Below are positions 34,665 through 44,242 of a stretch of DNA of 64,000 nucleotides, in pieces. The stretch spans positions 1 to 64,000 of the forward strand of contig JAJPKN010000014.1 in the NCBI GenBank assembly GCA_021323695.1, written 5' to 3'. The notes under the pieces are model-generated. The model was not told the DNA's origin. It ran no database searches and saw only the letters and a list, made by a program, of their open reading frames with translations. A program made the translations under genes and the position numbers. Every line of letters begins with the position of its first letter. The stretch's first letter is position 1. This DNA comes from Actinomycetota bacterium (lineage in GTDB: Bacteria > Actinomycetota > Acidimicrobiia > Acidimicrobiales > Palsa-688).

Positions 34665-35759
34665 TTGCTGGTGATCGACCTTCCCGCCGTCTTACGTTAC
34701 GTGGTGGAGCAAGGGGCCTCCGACCTGCACATAAAGGTCGGCTCACCGCCCCGGGTGCGCATCAACGGCGAGCTGCGCATGGCGCCTTTCCCTGCTGTCG
34801 GCCCGGAGGAGTGCCAGGAGCTGACCGACATCATCCTCCCGCCCGAGCGCCTGGACGAGTTCAAGACGACGGGGGAGGCCGACTTCTCCCTGTCCGTGAG
34901 CGGCCTGGGCCGCTTCAGGTGCAACGCCTTCCGTCAAAGGGGCACCCCGGGGCTCGTCCTGCGACGAGTGCTGCCGAGCGCCCTGTCCGCCACCGACTTG
35001 GGGCTCCCGCCGGTTGTGACCCGCCTGGCAGAAGAGCACCGGGGCCTGGTGCTCGTCACCGGGCCGACCGGCTCGGGCAAGACGACCACCCTGGCTGCCA
35101 TGGTGGACCACATAAACACCAACCGCGCCGCCAACATCATCACCATCGAGGACCCCATCGAAGTCCTGCACCGGGACAAGATGTCCATCGTCAGCCAGCG
35201 CGAGATCGGGACAGACACGACCAGCTGGGCACAAGCCATGCGCAGGGTGCTACGCCAAGACCCCGACGTGATCGTCATCGGCGAGATGCGCGACGCGGAC
35301 ACCATCTCGGCAGCTCTGGCCGCGGGCGAGACCGGCCACTTGGTGCTGTCCTCGCTGCACACGACCAACGCCACCGAGACGATCAACCGGATAGTCGACT
35401 TCTTCCCCCCGTTCCAGCAACGGCAGGTACGTATCAGCTTGGCGTCCGTGCTGCGTGGCGTGATCAGCCAGAGGCTGGTACCCCGAGCCGACGGCATCGG
35501 CCGTGTCGCTGCCGTGGAGGCCATGGTCAACACAGGCAGGATCGCCGACCGCATCTTGGACCCCGGCAGCGGTTCGGGCGAGTCCATAGAGGACGTGATC
35601 GCTGAGGGTGAGTACCACGGGATGATCACCTTCGACCAAAGCCTGTTCAACCTGTTCAAGGCGGGCGAGATATCGCTGCGCGCCGCACTGCAGGCAGCCA
35701 CCAACCCCCACGACTTCCGGGTTGCCCTCCAAACAGCGGGGCTGCTGCCAGCCCTCTGA
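34665..35759 (+). CDS. pilT: PilT-type secretion/retraction ATPase
   Basis: A 364-residue type II/IV secretion ATPase: N-terminal DLHIKVGSPPRVRINGEL, Walker A GPTGSGKTTTLAAM, Asp box ITIEDPIEVLH, Walker B DPDVIVIGEMRD and His box LSSLHTTNATETINRIVDFFPP. These are PilT-like, the family that powers pilus retraction. No pilB, pilC or pilin gene is in the window, so it is an orphan here. The start is TTG 34665 or GTG 34671. Confidence 0.9.
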   Translation: MLVIDLPAVLRYVVEQGASDLHIKVGSPPRVRINGELRMAPFPAVGPEECQELTDIILPPERLDEFKTTGEADFSLSVSGLGRFRCNAFRQRGTPGLVLRRVLPSALSATDLGLPPVVTRLAEEHRGLVLVTGPTGSGKTTTLAAMVDHINTNRAANIITIEDPIEVLHRDKMSIVSQREIGTDTTSWAQAMRRVLRQDPDVIVIGEMRDADTISAALAAGETGHLVLSSLHTTNATETINRIVDFFPPFQQRQVRISLASVLRGVISQRLVPRADGIGRVAAVEAMVNTGRIADRILDPGSGSGESIEDVIAEGEYHGMITFDQSLFNLFKAGEISLRAALQAATNPHDFRVALQTAGLLPAL

Positions 35760-35788
35760 GCGGGCGCCGGTCGGTATGCTCGGTCCGC

Positions 35789-37176
35789 GTGGTCCCAGAA
35801 AGGCTAGAGGAAGCCCTGCAGGTAGCGAACGAACTAGCCGGCCTGTTCTCGCGCGCGGGTGCGCACCTGTACCTGGTGGGTGGGGCCGTGCGCGACGCCG
35901 TGCTCGGCCGGCTGGCCCCGGGCGCCGACCTCGACTTCACCACCGACGCGGTACCGGACGTCACCGAGCGGCTGCTGGCCTCCTGGGCTGACGCGGTCTG
36001 GTCGCAGGGCAAACGCTTCGGCACCATCGGTGCCATGAAGGCCGGGCGCCGCTTGGAGGTGACCACGCACCGCGCCGAAGAGTACACGTCCTCGTCGCGC
36101 AAGCCCGAGGTGGCCTTCTCCACTGCCCTCGAAGCCGACTTGGCCCGCAGGGACTTCACCATCAACTCGATGGCCCTGTCGCTGCCCGACGCGGTGCTGG
36201 TGGACCCCTTCGGCGGGGTGAACGACCTGGCTGCAGGACGGCTGCGGACCCCTCTGGCCCCTGAGGTGTCCTTCAGTGACGACCCACTGAGGATGCTGCG
36301 AGCGGCGCGCTTCATCGCCGGCTACGACATGGTGCCTGAACCCGCTCTCGTCGAGGCCGCCAGCCAGATGCGCGGGCGCCTCGACATCGTCTCGGACGAG
36401 AGGGTGCGCGACGAGCTCGACAAGCTGGTGGTCTTGCCCGACCCCTCCTCGGGGCTGTGGTTCCTGGTCAACACCGGCCTGGCGGAGGAGTTCCTGCCCG
36501 AGCTCCCGGCCCTGGCCTCGAGCAGGACCCTGTCCACCGCCACAAGGACGTCCTCGCCCACACCATCGCGGTGGTACAACGCGCCCGGCCCGAAAGGACC
36601 GTCCGCCTGGCAGCCCTGTTCCATGACATCGGCAAGCCCAAGACGCGTTCGTTCGGCCCCAGCGGCGTCAGCTTCCACCACCATGAGCTGGTAGGAGCAC
36701 GCATGACCCGCGACCGTATGCGGGCCCTACGCTACCCAACCGAAGACATCGACCGAGTAAGCCGTCTGGTGGAGCTGCACCTGCGCTTCCACACCTATGG
36801 GATGGGCTGGACGGACAGCGCCGTCCGGCGCTACGTACGAGACGCGGGAGACCTGCTGGACCAGCTCAACGAGCTGACCCGGGCCGACTGCACCACCCGC
36901 AACGCCGCCCGTGCCCAGGCTCTGTCTAGACGGATGGACGAGCTCGAAGCGCGCATAGCCGAGCTCAAACAGCAGGAGCAGTTGGCTGCCATCCGGCCCG
37001 ACCTCGACGGCACAGCGGTCATGAGCCACTTGGGCATACCGCCCGGGCCGCTCGTCGGCCGGGCGCTCGCCTACCTGCTGGAACTGCGGCTCGAAGAGGG
37101 CCCGCACTCAGCCGAGGAGGCCAAGCGCTTGCTCGACCAGTGGTGGGAGGGACAGCCGGAGTCGCGCTCGCGCTAG
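35789..37176 (+). pseudogene. pcnB: CCA tRNA nucleotidyltransferase, interrupted by a -1 frameshift
   Basis: The N-terminal half (frame of 35789) has YLVGGAVRDAVLGR, DLDFTTDAVPD, RRDFTINSMALSL and DDPLRMLRAARF, the class II CCA-adding nucleotidyltransferase. The C-terminal half lies in another frame and resumes LEQDPVHRHKDVLAHTIAV, with the HD motif HDIGKPKTR. Homology switches at about 36517: one C is missing in GGCCTCGAG. Adding it restores a 462-residue protein. tRNA-Leu and tRNA-Ile here lack encoded CCA, so the enzyme should be needed. A sequencing error or real frameshifting is more likely than true loss. Confidence 0.85.
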
Positions 37177-38255
37177 CTCACGCTGGTCCCGGCGGCAAAG
37201 TCCTCGACCATCCGGCGAGCAACGTCGTCGTGGTACTGACGGGGGGGCGACTTCATGAAGTACGCCGACGGCCCCAGGAGCGGGCCGGCAATGCCCCGGT
37301 CCAGCGCCAGCTTGGCGCAGCGGACGGCATCGATGACCACTCCCGCCGAGTTCGGCGAGTCCCACACCTCTAGCTTGAGCTCGATATTGAGGGGGACGTC
37401 GCCAAAATTACGGCCTTCGATGCGGATATAGGCCCACTTCCGGTCCTCCAGCCACGGGACGTGGTCCGACGGCCCCACGTGGACGTCCCGGCTGGAAATG
37501 CCGTGCTCGATCTGGCTCGTGAGCGACTGGGTCTTGGATATCTTCTTCGACTCGAGCCGCTCACGCTCCAACATGTTCTGGAAGTCCATGTTGCCGCCGA
37601 AGTTCAACTGGTAAGTGCGGTCGATGGCCAGCCCCCGGTCCTCGAACAGCCTGGCCAGCACGCGATGGACTATCGTCGAGCCCACTTGGCTCTTGATGTC
37701 GTCCCCGATGATGGGCACGCCGGCCTCGCTGAACCTTGCCGCCCAGGCCGGGTCGCTGGCAATGAACACGGGGATCGCGTTGACGAAGGCCACCTTGGCT
37801 TCGAGGCAGGCCTGCGCATAGTACTTCTGTGCTTGCTCCGAGCCGACGGGCAGGTACGACACCAGCACCTCGGCCCCCGTGGCCCTCAGCACCCCGGCGA
37901 CGTCGACCGGCTCAATGGGAGACTCCTGGACCACGTTACGGTAGTACTTTCCCAGCCCGTCCAGCGTCGGCCCCCGCTGCACCTCCACGCCCAAGCTGCC
38001 CACATTGGCGAAGCGGTAAGTATTGTTCTGCCCGAGGAAGATAGCCTTGCCTACGTCCTCACCAACCTTCTCGACGTCTACGTCAAAAGCCGCCACCACG
38101 TCAATGTCGCTCACGTGGTAACCACCAAGGGCGACGTGCATGAGGCCAGGCACCTGCTCGGCCTCTGACGCATTGCGGTAGTACTCGAGGCCCTGCACGA
38201 GCGAGCTGGCGCAATTACCGACACCAGCGATAGCCAGGCGGATCCGGTCTTTCAT
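37173..38255 (-). CDS. ino1: myo-inositol-1-phosphate synthase
   Basis: A 360-residue NAD-dependent synthase with the N-terminal [20 protein letters not shown] dinucleotide-binding segment, [28 protein letters not shown] and [12 protein letters not shown]. It converts glucose-6-phosphate to inositol-1-phosphate for phosphatidylinositol and mycothiol-type metabolites. ATG 38255 has GGAG 5 nt upstream and overlaps the padR stop, matching the actinobacterial padR-ino1 pairing. Its stop overlaps the pcnB stop convergently. Confidence 0.94.
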   Translation of the reverse strand: MKDRIRLAIAGVGNCASSLVQGLEYYRNASEAEQVPGLMHVALGGYHVSDIDVVAAFDVDVEKVGEDVGKAIFLGQNNTYRFANVGSLGVEVQRGPTLDGLGKYYRNVVQESPIEPVDVAGVLRATGAEVLVSYLPVGSEQAQKYYAQACLEAKVAFVNAIPVFIASDPAWAARFSEAGVPIIGDDIKSQVGSTIVHRVLARLFEDRGLAIDRTYQLNFGGNMDFQNMLERERLESKKISKTQSLTSQIEHGISSRDVHVGPSDHVPWLEDRKWAYIRIEGRNFGDVPLNIELKLEVWDSPNSAGVVIDAVRCAKLALDRGIAGPLLGPSAYFMKSPPRQYHDDVARRMVEDFAAGTSVS

Positions 38256-39055
38256 TGAACTCCATCCTTTAGGTGTAGGTGGTTGGGGAGCGCCGGCAGG
38301 GCACCAAGCCCCTCGCTGGGCGCATAGTGGAGCTGGGACGTGCTCACCAAAGGGACGAGCCGGCTCGTACCGGGCGCGCCCGCCGCCAGTGCACCGCCAG
38401 GCCCGCCCCCTGGCCCCTGGCCCGGCCCGTGCGCCCCCAGCACCCAAGCATCAGCGTCGGCATCGGGCAGAGGCCCCGCCAAAGCCGGCACCGGTTGGCC
38501 CCCACCGGCCGCCCTCTCCTCGGTGATCAGCCGCTCCAACCAGGACACGTCTCTGGCCAGGGTGTCCTGCTGGCGCTCAGCCAGGAGACGGGCGTAACGG
38601 TCGTCCCTGCGCGCCCGGGCACGGGTCGCCAACTGGGCCAACTTCTCACCCAGCAAGGCCCGCCGGCGCTCGAACAACCCGAGGCGAGCGCCGGGCGGCA
38701 GGTAGCGGGCAAATGCCAACCTGAGGTTGAACAGGCGCTCGTCGTCATCGGCGCCCCGGTCGGTCATGAGGAGCTGTTGGAACAGCTCGGCACCCCGAGC
38801 CGTGATGCTGTAGACCTTGCGCCGGCGGCTGGCGCGCCGCTCGGCCAAGACGGCCGCCACGCTCGGTGGGCTGGCACCCCCGGCAGGCGCCAGCGCCCGC
38901 ACAGCCCCCGCCGCCTCCAGCCGGGCCAACGCCGGGTAGAGAGAACCGAACGAAACCGTGCCTGAGAACCCGTAGAGCTCGCTCAAGCGCTTCTTCAGCT
39001 CATATCCGTGCATGTCCTGCTCCTTGAGCAGGCCCAGCACTGCCATCTCCAGCAC
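38252..39055 (-). CDS. PadR-family transcriptional regulator
   Basis: A 267-residue protein: an N-terminal PadR winged helix ([40 protein letters not shown]), a helical dimerisation region and a Gly/Pro-rich C-terminal tail. It is translationally coupled to ino1 (ATGA overlap), so it probably controls that operon and itself. The region upstream contains CGATGTATCG (39072-39081), an imperfect palindrome that could be its operator. Confidence 0.88.
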   Translation of the reverse strand: MLEMAVLGLLKEQDMHGYELKKRLSELYGFSGTVSFGSLYPALARLEAAGAVRALAPAGGASPPSVAAVLAERRASRRRKVYSITARGAELFQQLLMTDRGADDDERLFNLRLAFARYLPPGARLGLFERRRALLGEKLAQLATRARARRDDRYARLLAERQQDTLARDVSWLERLITEERAAGGGQPVPALAGPLPDADADAWVLGAHGPGQGPGGGPGGALAAGAPGTSRLVPLVSTSQLHYAPSEGLGALPALPNHLHLKDGVQ

Positions 39056-39208
39056 GGACAGAATGCTACCAGACGATGTATCGAACCGCTATATCCTTCT
39101 GGGCACGTCGGCAGCAGGCCTTGGGTAGGCTGATGGCGTGGCTCTCGCCCAGAACCGGTCCACCGGCACCTCGAGCCCAGCCATGAGGCCCACGCCCGAG
39201 GTGGCAGC

Positions 39209-39622
39209 GTGAACCTGCTCACCTCCACCGCGTCCTCCCAGGAGCGGCCCTTCCGCATAAGCGGGACCATCGACTACCGGCTGGCACGCAATGTGGTCCT
39301 GTCTGAGTACCGCAAGGGGCACATTTCACGCCTGGACATCTGTGATGCCCATCCCCAATTGCTGAGGGCGGCACGCGACGCCGGTGAGGACGCCCGAGAG
39401 GCCTGCCCGGTCTGCCAGGAGGCCGGCGTCAAGCTTGTCTCGTACGTCTTCGGCCACCGGCTGCCGCCTTCCGGCCGTTGCGTGGCCAGCGCAGCTGAGC
39501 TGGCCAGGCTGCTGAGAGCCGGCCGAGACCTGTCCTGTTATGTCGTCGAGGTCTGTCCCTCCTGCTGGTGGAACCACCTGAGCAAGGTGTTCTCGATCGT
39601 CTCCGAGCCAACCCCACGCTGA
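39209..39622 (+). CDS. zinc-ribbon-like protein (DUF5318-like)
   Basis: A 137-residue soluble protein with two Cys pairs, CPVC near residue 70 and CPSC near 117, plus an extra Cys, suggesting a structural zinc site. It begins with an RISGTIDYRLARNVVLSEYRKG segment. Gene position, divergent from padR-ino1, matches the DUF5318 protein Rv0049 of M. tuberculosis. The function is unknown. The GTG start at 39209 has no strong ribosome-binding site. Confidence 0.68.
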   Translation: MNLLTSTASSQERPFRISGTIDYRLARNVVLSEYRKGHISRLDICDAHPQLLRAARDAGEDAREACPVCQEAGVKLVSYVFGHRLPPSGRCVASAAELARLLRAGRDLSCYVVEVCPSCWWNHLSKVFSIVSEPTPR

Positions 39623-39837
39623 CCGGGGCCTCGACCCGCGGGCTTGCCCTTGGGCAGCTCCGTTGGGGTGGTCACCCGGCAACCAGGGGTGCCCACCGTC
39701 ACCCCTAGTAGGGCTACCAATAAGCCCCACCAAGGAGCCGAGGTCTTCCTCCCGCGGCCCCAGGTGAAGGTGCTGCCCCGGTAGCCTGGGCCCGCGGCCG
39801 GCAGCCACCGGGGCGCTGGACCGCCGGAGGTGACCAC

Positions 39838-40638
39838 ATGCCCACTGGCAACACCGCAGCAGGGGTACGGGCGAGGAAAGGGGAGGCGGAGCCACTGGTG
39901 ATGGTGACGGCCTACGATGCCCCCAGCGCCAGAGCTGCTGCCGCGGCCGGGGTCGACGTCATCCTGGTCGGGGACTCCCTTGGGATGGTCGTGCTCGGCT
40001 ATGACGACACCTTGCACGTCACCATGCGGGACATGGTGACCCATACTGCCGCCGTGGCCAGGGCCCGCCCGCCGCAGCTCGTGGTGGCAGATATGCCCTG
40101 GACGAGCTTCCACCTCGGTGCCGCTGGCGCCCAACGCAACGCCGCCCGCTTGGTGCGCGCCGGTGCCGGTGCCGTGAAGCTCGAAGGAGGGGCCAAGCGC
40201 CTCGAGGTGGTCCGCGCCATATTGGACCTGGAAATCCCGGTGATGGGGCACCTGGGGCTGACGCCCCAGTCCGTGCACGTCATGGGGGGCTTCCGTGTCC
40301 AGGGTAGGGGAACCTCGGCGGCCCGGGCCATCGTTGAGGACGCGGTCGCCCTCTCCGAGGCCGGCTGCTTCGCGCTGGTGCTCGAAGGGGTGCCGGCTCA
40401 GGTAGCCAAAGAAGTGACCACCACAGTGCCGGTGCCCACCTTTGGTATTGGTGCAGGTGCTGACTGTGATGGTCAGGTCCTCGTGTTCCACGACATAGTG
40501 GGTTGGAGCGGTGCTCAAGCACCTCGCTTTGTCCGCCGCTATGCGGACCTGGAGGGCCTCGCCACCCAAGCGGTCTCCCAATGGGCCTCCGACGTGCGGG
40601 CGCGACGGTTCCCAACCCCCTCTGAGACGTACCACTGA
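39838..40638 (+). CDS. panB: 3-methyl-2-oxobutanoate hydroxymethyltransferase
   Basis: A 266-residue TIM-barrel enzyme with VMVTAYDAPSA, VGDSLGMVVLGYDDTLHVT, MPWTSFHLG and the signature GHLGLTPQSVHVMGGFRVQGR. It adds a hydroxymethyl group to ketoisovalerate, the first step of pantothenate and CoA synthesis. No panC or panD is adjacent. The 215 bp before it contain no gene I can support. Confidence 0.94.
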   Translation: MPTGNTAAGVRARKGEAEPLVMVTAYDAPSARAAAAAGVDVILVGDSLGMVVLGYDDTLHVTMRDMVTHTAAVARARPPQLVVADMPWTSFHLGAAGAQRNAARLVRAGAGAVKLEGGAKRLEVVRAILDLEIPVMGHLGLTPQSVHVMGGFRVQGRGTSAARAIVEDAVALSEAGCFALVLEGVPAQVAKEVTTTVPVPTFGIGAGADCDGQVLVFHDIVGWSGAQAPRFVRRYADLEGLATQAVSQWASDVRARRFPTPSETYH

Positions 40639-40817
40639 CAGGCCCCACCTGAGGCGTGGCCCGAGCGTGCACCCAGCCCCAGCAGCGGCCAGCGGCCAGC
40701 GGCCGAGTAACGGTCAGCGGCTAATGGCACCCTTGTGGGGGTGCACCCTTGCTGGCGTCAGCTACCATGGCAACCACGAGCACCCGGGGGCTGCGGCCCA
40801 CCGGGGCCCATAACCCT

Positions 40818-40836
40818 GCTCCGGGCCACCCGGAGC
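40818..40836 (+). promoter_or_regulatory. hairpin in the rpsF leader
   Basis: GCTCCGGG (40818-40825) and CCCGGAGC (40829-40836) form a perfect 8-bp stem with a CCA loop, 57 nt before the rpsF ATG. S6:S18 binding structures are known in leaders of this operon in other bacteria, but I cannot show this is one. A cluster of CAGCGGC repeats lies farther upstream (about 40682-40722). Confidence 0.4.
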
Positions 40837-40892
40837 CTCGGCTTGGCAGGCACTTCCAAGCGTGCCCAGAGGGAAAGGTAGGTGAGCCGCCC

Positions 40893-41255
40893 ATGCGGCC
40901 CTATGAAGTCATGGTGATCTTTGACGCCGGCCTCGAAGATGATGCCGTCAAGGCCATGGCAGACCGCTTCAGCCAGCAGTTGACCACTGCTGGCGCAAAG
41001 TCAGTCAGCACGCACAGCTGGGGTAAACGCCGGTTTGCGTACCCCGTGCGGCACCGGAACGAAGGCCACTACTTCATCATCGAAGCCACTGCTGAGCCGG
41101 CAGCACTCGCAGACCTCGACCGGGTGCTCAGGCTCACGGACGAGGTCCTCAGGCACAAGGTCATCCGGCTTCCCGACAAGGCCGCTGGCCGGGCACGTCC
41201 GGTGCCCCACCCGGCGCCCGCGCTGGCTGCGGGCACCAACACGAACGGAGCATGA
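40893..41255 (+). CDS. rpsF: 30S ribosomal protein bS6
   Basis: A 120-residue protein starting MRPYEVMVIFDAGLEDD, with GKRRFAYPVRHRNEGHYFI and a C-terminal Pro/Ala/Asn-rich tail. It pairs with S18 in the 30S platform. ATG 40893 follows GGTGAG. It begins the rpsF-ssb-rpsR-rplI operon. Confidence 0.95.
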   Translation: MRPYEVMVIFDAGLEDDAVKAMADRFSQQLTTAGAKSVSTHSWGKRRFAYPVRHRNEGHYFIIEATAEPAALADLDRVLRLTDEVLRHKVIRLPDKAAGRARPVPHPAPALAAGTNTNGA

Positions 41256-41262
41256 AGAGAAA

Positions 41263-41772
41263 ATGGCACAAGACAACACAGTCCACATCGTCGGCAACCT
41301 CACACGGGAGCCCGAGCTTCGCTTCACGCCAAACGGGCAGGCCACAGCCACATTCGGTGTAGCCGTCAACCGCACCTGGACAGACCGTCAGAGCCAGGAG
41401 AGGCGGGAATCGACTTCGTTCTTCGACGTCGTGGCCTGGGGTTCCCTGGCCGAGAACGCCGCCTCCTCCCTATCGCGCGGCATGCGGGTGGTAGTGATCG
41501 GGAGGCTGGACCAGCGGTCATGGGAGACCCAAGAAGGCGAACGCCGTTCGAAGATCGAGATCACCGCCGATGAGATCGCGCCCAGCCTCCGCTGGTGCTC
41601 CGTCAAGGTGACCAAGAACGAACGGCGCAGCCCGGAGGTGCCCAATGGTGAGGTCCCAGCCTCGGCTGACCACCCGCACGCTGGCGCTGAGCACGCCCCC
41701 TACCGGTCGCCGGCCCCCGAGCCGGCCCCCGTCGGCTACAGCACCAGCCACGAAGAGGAGGAGCCTTTCTAG
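41263..41772 (+). CDS. ssb: single-stranded DNA-binding protein
   Basis: A 169-residue protein with an OB fold (1-110, NTVHIVGNLTREPELRFTPNGQATATFGVAVNR), a Pro/Ala/His-rich linker, and the acidic tip EEEEPF that recruits replication and repair partners. It lies 7 nt after rpsF and 3 nt before rpsR, the standard order. Confidence 0.96.
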   Translation: MAQDNTVHIVGNLTREPELRFTPNGQATATFGVAVNRTWTDRQSQERRESTSFFDVVAWGSLAENAASSLSRGMRVVVIGRLDQRSWETQEGERRSKIEITADEIAPSLRWCSVKVTKNERRSPEVPNGEVPASADHPHAGAEHAPYRSPAPEPAPVGYSTSHEEEEPF

Positions 41773-41775
41773 CTC

Positions 41776-42198
41776 ATGGCCAGGACCAACGACCGAGAGC
41801 GCAGCTCCAAGCGCGCCACCAAAGAGGCACGACCCCGAGGCAAAAAGCGCGTCTGCCTGTTCTGTAAGGACCACGCTGAGTGGGTTGACTACAAGGACGT
41901 CAACCTCCTGCGCCGGTTCATGAGCGACCGTGGCAAGATCCGCTCCCGCCGCGTCACTGGCAACTGCACCCAGCACCAGCGCGATGTCCAGTCTGCCATC
42001 AAGACGGCCAGGGAGCTCGCTCTCCTCCCCTATGTGCAACGCACGGTCAACGAACGCGGGCCCAGCCGTAGGCTGAGCTCAGCACCGCTCGAGGAGGCCT
42101 CCCAGCTCCCGGCTGGGACCGTCCCCGACCAAGAAGGCGAAGGCTTTGGCGTGGAAGAGCTGGCCTCGGCTGACGGCGCCAAGGAGGTTGAGGAGTGA
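41776..42198 (+). CDS. rpsR: 30S ribosomal protein bS18 with C-terminal extension
   Basis: A 140-residue protein. The first 88 residues are a normal bS18, with CLFC near residue 27 and a fourth Cys in TGNCTQHQ (zinc-type), [16 protein letters not shown] and [11 protein letters not shown]. The last 50 residues are an acidic, low-complexity extension (ending DGAKEVEE) absent from typical bS18. The frame is continuous and its end overlaps rplI by 4 nt (GTGA). Confidence 0.93.
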   Translation: MARTNDRERSSKRATKEARPRGKKRVCLFCKDHAEWVDYKDVNLLRRFMSDRGKIRSRRVTGNCTQHQRDVQSAIKTARELALLPYVQRTVNERGPSRRLSSAPLEEASQLPAGTVPDQEGEGFGVEELASADGAKEVEE

Positions 42199-42644
42199 CC
42201 AAGGTCGTCCTGCGCACCGACGTCCCCGACCTCGGCAACAAGGGCGACATCCGAGATGTAGCCGACGGTTACGCCCGCAACTTCCTGTTCCCCCGAGGCC
42301 ACGCCATCCCAGCTACACAGGGTGCTGCACGCCAAGCCGCCAGCATGCGCCGAGCCAGGGACCTCAAAGAGGCTCACGACCGCCAGGCGGCGGAAGCCAT
42401 CGCCCGGGCCTTGGTGCCCGTCGTCATCCGCATCCCAGCCCGCTCTGGGCCAGACGGACGGTTGTTCGGTTCAGTGACCACTGCCACCATAGCTGAAGCC
42501 ATCGCCCAGCAAACAGGGGTACAGATCGAGCGCCACCGGCTGCACCTGCCCGACCCAATCAAGGCGCTCGGCACGCACGAGGTGCCGGCAAAGCTTCATG
42601 CGGGCGTAGAGTTCCCAGTAACCGTCGAAGTGGTCAAGGCCTGA
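42195..42644 (+). CDS. rplI: 50S ribosomal protein bL9
   Basis: A 149-residue two-domain protein: N-terminal [27 protein letters not shown] (the bL9 signature), a connecting helix and a C-terminal domain ([13 protein letters not shown]). GTG 42195 overlaps rpsR. It is followed by a strong hairpin and convergent dnaB. Confidence 0.95.
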   Translation: MTKVVLRTDVPDLGNKGDIRDVADGYARNFLFPRGHAIPATQGAARQAASMRRARDLKEAHDRQAAEAIARALVPVVIRIPARSGPDGRLFGSVTTATIAEAIAQQTGVQIERHRLHLPDPIKALGTHEVPAKLHAGVEFPVTVEVVKA

Positions 42645-42672
42645 CCTCATCAGGCTGCCACCTGGCGACGCC

Positions 42673-42709
42673 GGCGCACGCCTGCGGGCCAAGTCCTCAG
42701 GCGTGCGCC
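42673..42709. terminator. bidirectional hairpin between rplI and dnaB
   Basis: GGCGCACGCCTG (42673-42684) and CAGGCGTGCGCC (42698-42709) make a perfect 12-bp stem with a 13-nt loop. The right arm forms the last codons and stop of dnaB (MAHA-stop), so the hairpin is in the translated 3' end of one gene and the 3' UTR of the other. There are no U-tracts. Confidence 0.6.
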
Positions 42710-44067
42710 ATGTTGGCAAAGCGCGTGTAATGGTCAAGGAAAGCCAGCTGTGCCACGCCTGTCGGGCCATTGCGGTGCTTGGCGATGATGACCTCTGCCG
42801 TGCCCTTGTCAGGCGAGTCTTTGTTGTAGATCTCATCCCGGTAGATGAACAGCACGACATCCGCGTCCTGCTCGAGCGACCCCGACTCCCTCAGGTCAGC
42901 CAGCACCGGCCTTTTGTCAGCACGTGCCTCTAGGTTGCGGGACAACTGCGAAAGCGCCACCACGGGCACGCCCAGCTCCCGTGCCAATATCTTCAGCCCA
43001 CGGCTGATCTCGGAAACTTCCACCTGACGGTTCTCGGCCGCGTCACGGCCCGACATGAGCTGCAGGTAGTCCACGACCACCAAGCCCAAACCCTCCCGGC
43101 TCTTGAGCCGCCTGGCCTTCGCCCGTATCTCCATGACCGTCAGGTTCGGGTTGTCGTCTATGTACAGCGGCGCCTCGCCCAGCCGGCCTATGGCATGGAC
43201 GATCTTGGGCCAATCGGCCTCGTGCAACCTGCCGTTGCGGATCCGGGACGAGTCGACACGCGCCTCGGAGCACAACAAGCGCTGCGTTATCTCCAGATGG
43301 TTCATCTCCAACGAAAAGAACAGCACTGGCAGCCGCTTCTCGATGGCGGCGTGGGCGGCCAGTCCCAAGGCGAACGAGGTCTTGCCCATGGACGGACGCG
43401 CACCGACGATGACCAACGCACTGGGCTGCAAACCAGAAAGTTGCTCGTCGAGGTCTGTGTAGCCGGTTGGCACCCCGGTGATGCTGTCGCCTCGCTCGTA
43501 GAGGGCCTCCAAGTGGTCGAGGCTAGCCGCCAGCAACTCTCGTAGCGGCTTCAATGAGTCAGTCACCCGGTGCTCAGCGACCTGGAACACCAGAGCCTCT
43601 GCCTGGTCCAACGTGGCGACCACGTCTTCGGGCACCGAGTACCCCAGCTCGGCGATCTCGCTCGCCACTGCTATGAGCTTCCTCAACAACGCGAGGTCTT
43701 CGACGATCTTCGCGTAGCGAGACGCGTTGGCAATGGCCGGCGTGTTCGCCTGGAGCGCCAGCAGTTCGGCGGCGCCCCCCACTGCCTCCAACAAGTCTGC
43801 CCGGCGCAGTTCATCCGCCACCGTGACCGGGTCGGCCGGTTCCCCCTGTGCGTACAAGGAACAGACGGCATCAAAGATATGGCCGTGGGCTGGGCGGTAA
43901 AAATCACTTGCCTTGCAATGCTCCACCGCGGCAGTGATGGCGTCCCGCGACAGGAGCATGGCCCCCAGTAGGGACTCCTCGGCCTGCAAGTCATGAGGAG
44001 GCACCCGCTGGCTCCTTGCCCGCCAAGGCTCGGCTCGGTCCCGGACGTCAGTCACTGCCTGGCTCAT
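42697..44067 (-). CDS. dnaB: replicative DNA helicase DnaB
   Basis: A 456-residue helicase without an intein. The N-terminal collar domain (PPHDLQAEESLLGAMLLSRDAI) precedes a RecA-like C-terminal domain with Walker A GARPSMGKTSFALGLA, Walker B LGLVVVDYLQLM and the arginine finger region SQLSRNLEARADKRP. It unwinds DNA at the fork. Unusually for its operon neighbours it is inverted relative to rpsF-rplI and divergent from dnaA; its promoter region carries a LexA-like box. Confidence 0.96.
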   Translation of the reverse strand: MSQAVTDVRDRAEPWRARSQRVPPHDLQAEESLLGAMLLSRDAITAAVEHCKASDFYRPAHGHIFDAVCSLYAQGEPADPVTVADELRRADLLEAVGGAAELLALQANTPAIANASRYAKIVEDLALLRKLIAVASEIAELGYSVPEDVVATLDQAEALVFQVAEHRVTDSLKPLRELLAASLDHLEALYERGDSITGVPTGYTDLDEQLSGLQPSALVIVGARPSMGKTSFALGLAAHAAIEKRLPVLFFSLEMNHLEITQRLLCSEARVDSSRIRNGRLHEADWPKIVHAIGRLGEAPLYIDDNPNLTVMEIRAKARRLKSREGLGLVVVDYLQLMSGRDAAENRQVEVSEISRGLKILARELGVPVVALSQLSRNLEARADKRPVLADLRESGSLEQDADVVLFIYRDEIYNKDSPDKGTAEVIIAKHRNGPTGVAQLAFLDHYTRFANMAHA

Positions 44068-44211
44068 AACCCTCCCTACACTTGCCCGGTTGCCCTGTGC
44101 GCCGCCACAGGGAAAACTTGTTCATTTCCGGTGAGTTCTCCTCCTCGTCGTCCACACCCGCAGCTCCGTAGCCCCATGGCCACCGGCTGGCACCACCCAC
44201 GTCCACCCCTC

Positions 44212-44242
44212 ATCATAGCACCGGAGGCGAACGTCAGTTCGA
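44212..44242 (-). promoter_or_regulatory. putative dnaB promoter with LexA (SOS) box
   Basis: On the minus strand TATGAT (44217-44212) is a 5/6 match to a -10 element. Directly upstream, 44227-44242 reads GCGAACGTCAGTTCGA, which matches 11 of 12 fixed positions of the actinobacterial SOS box TCGAAC-N4-GTTCGA. The box covers the -35 zone, a repressing position. The transcript would have a leader of about 135 nt before dnaB. Confidence 0.5.
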
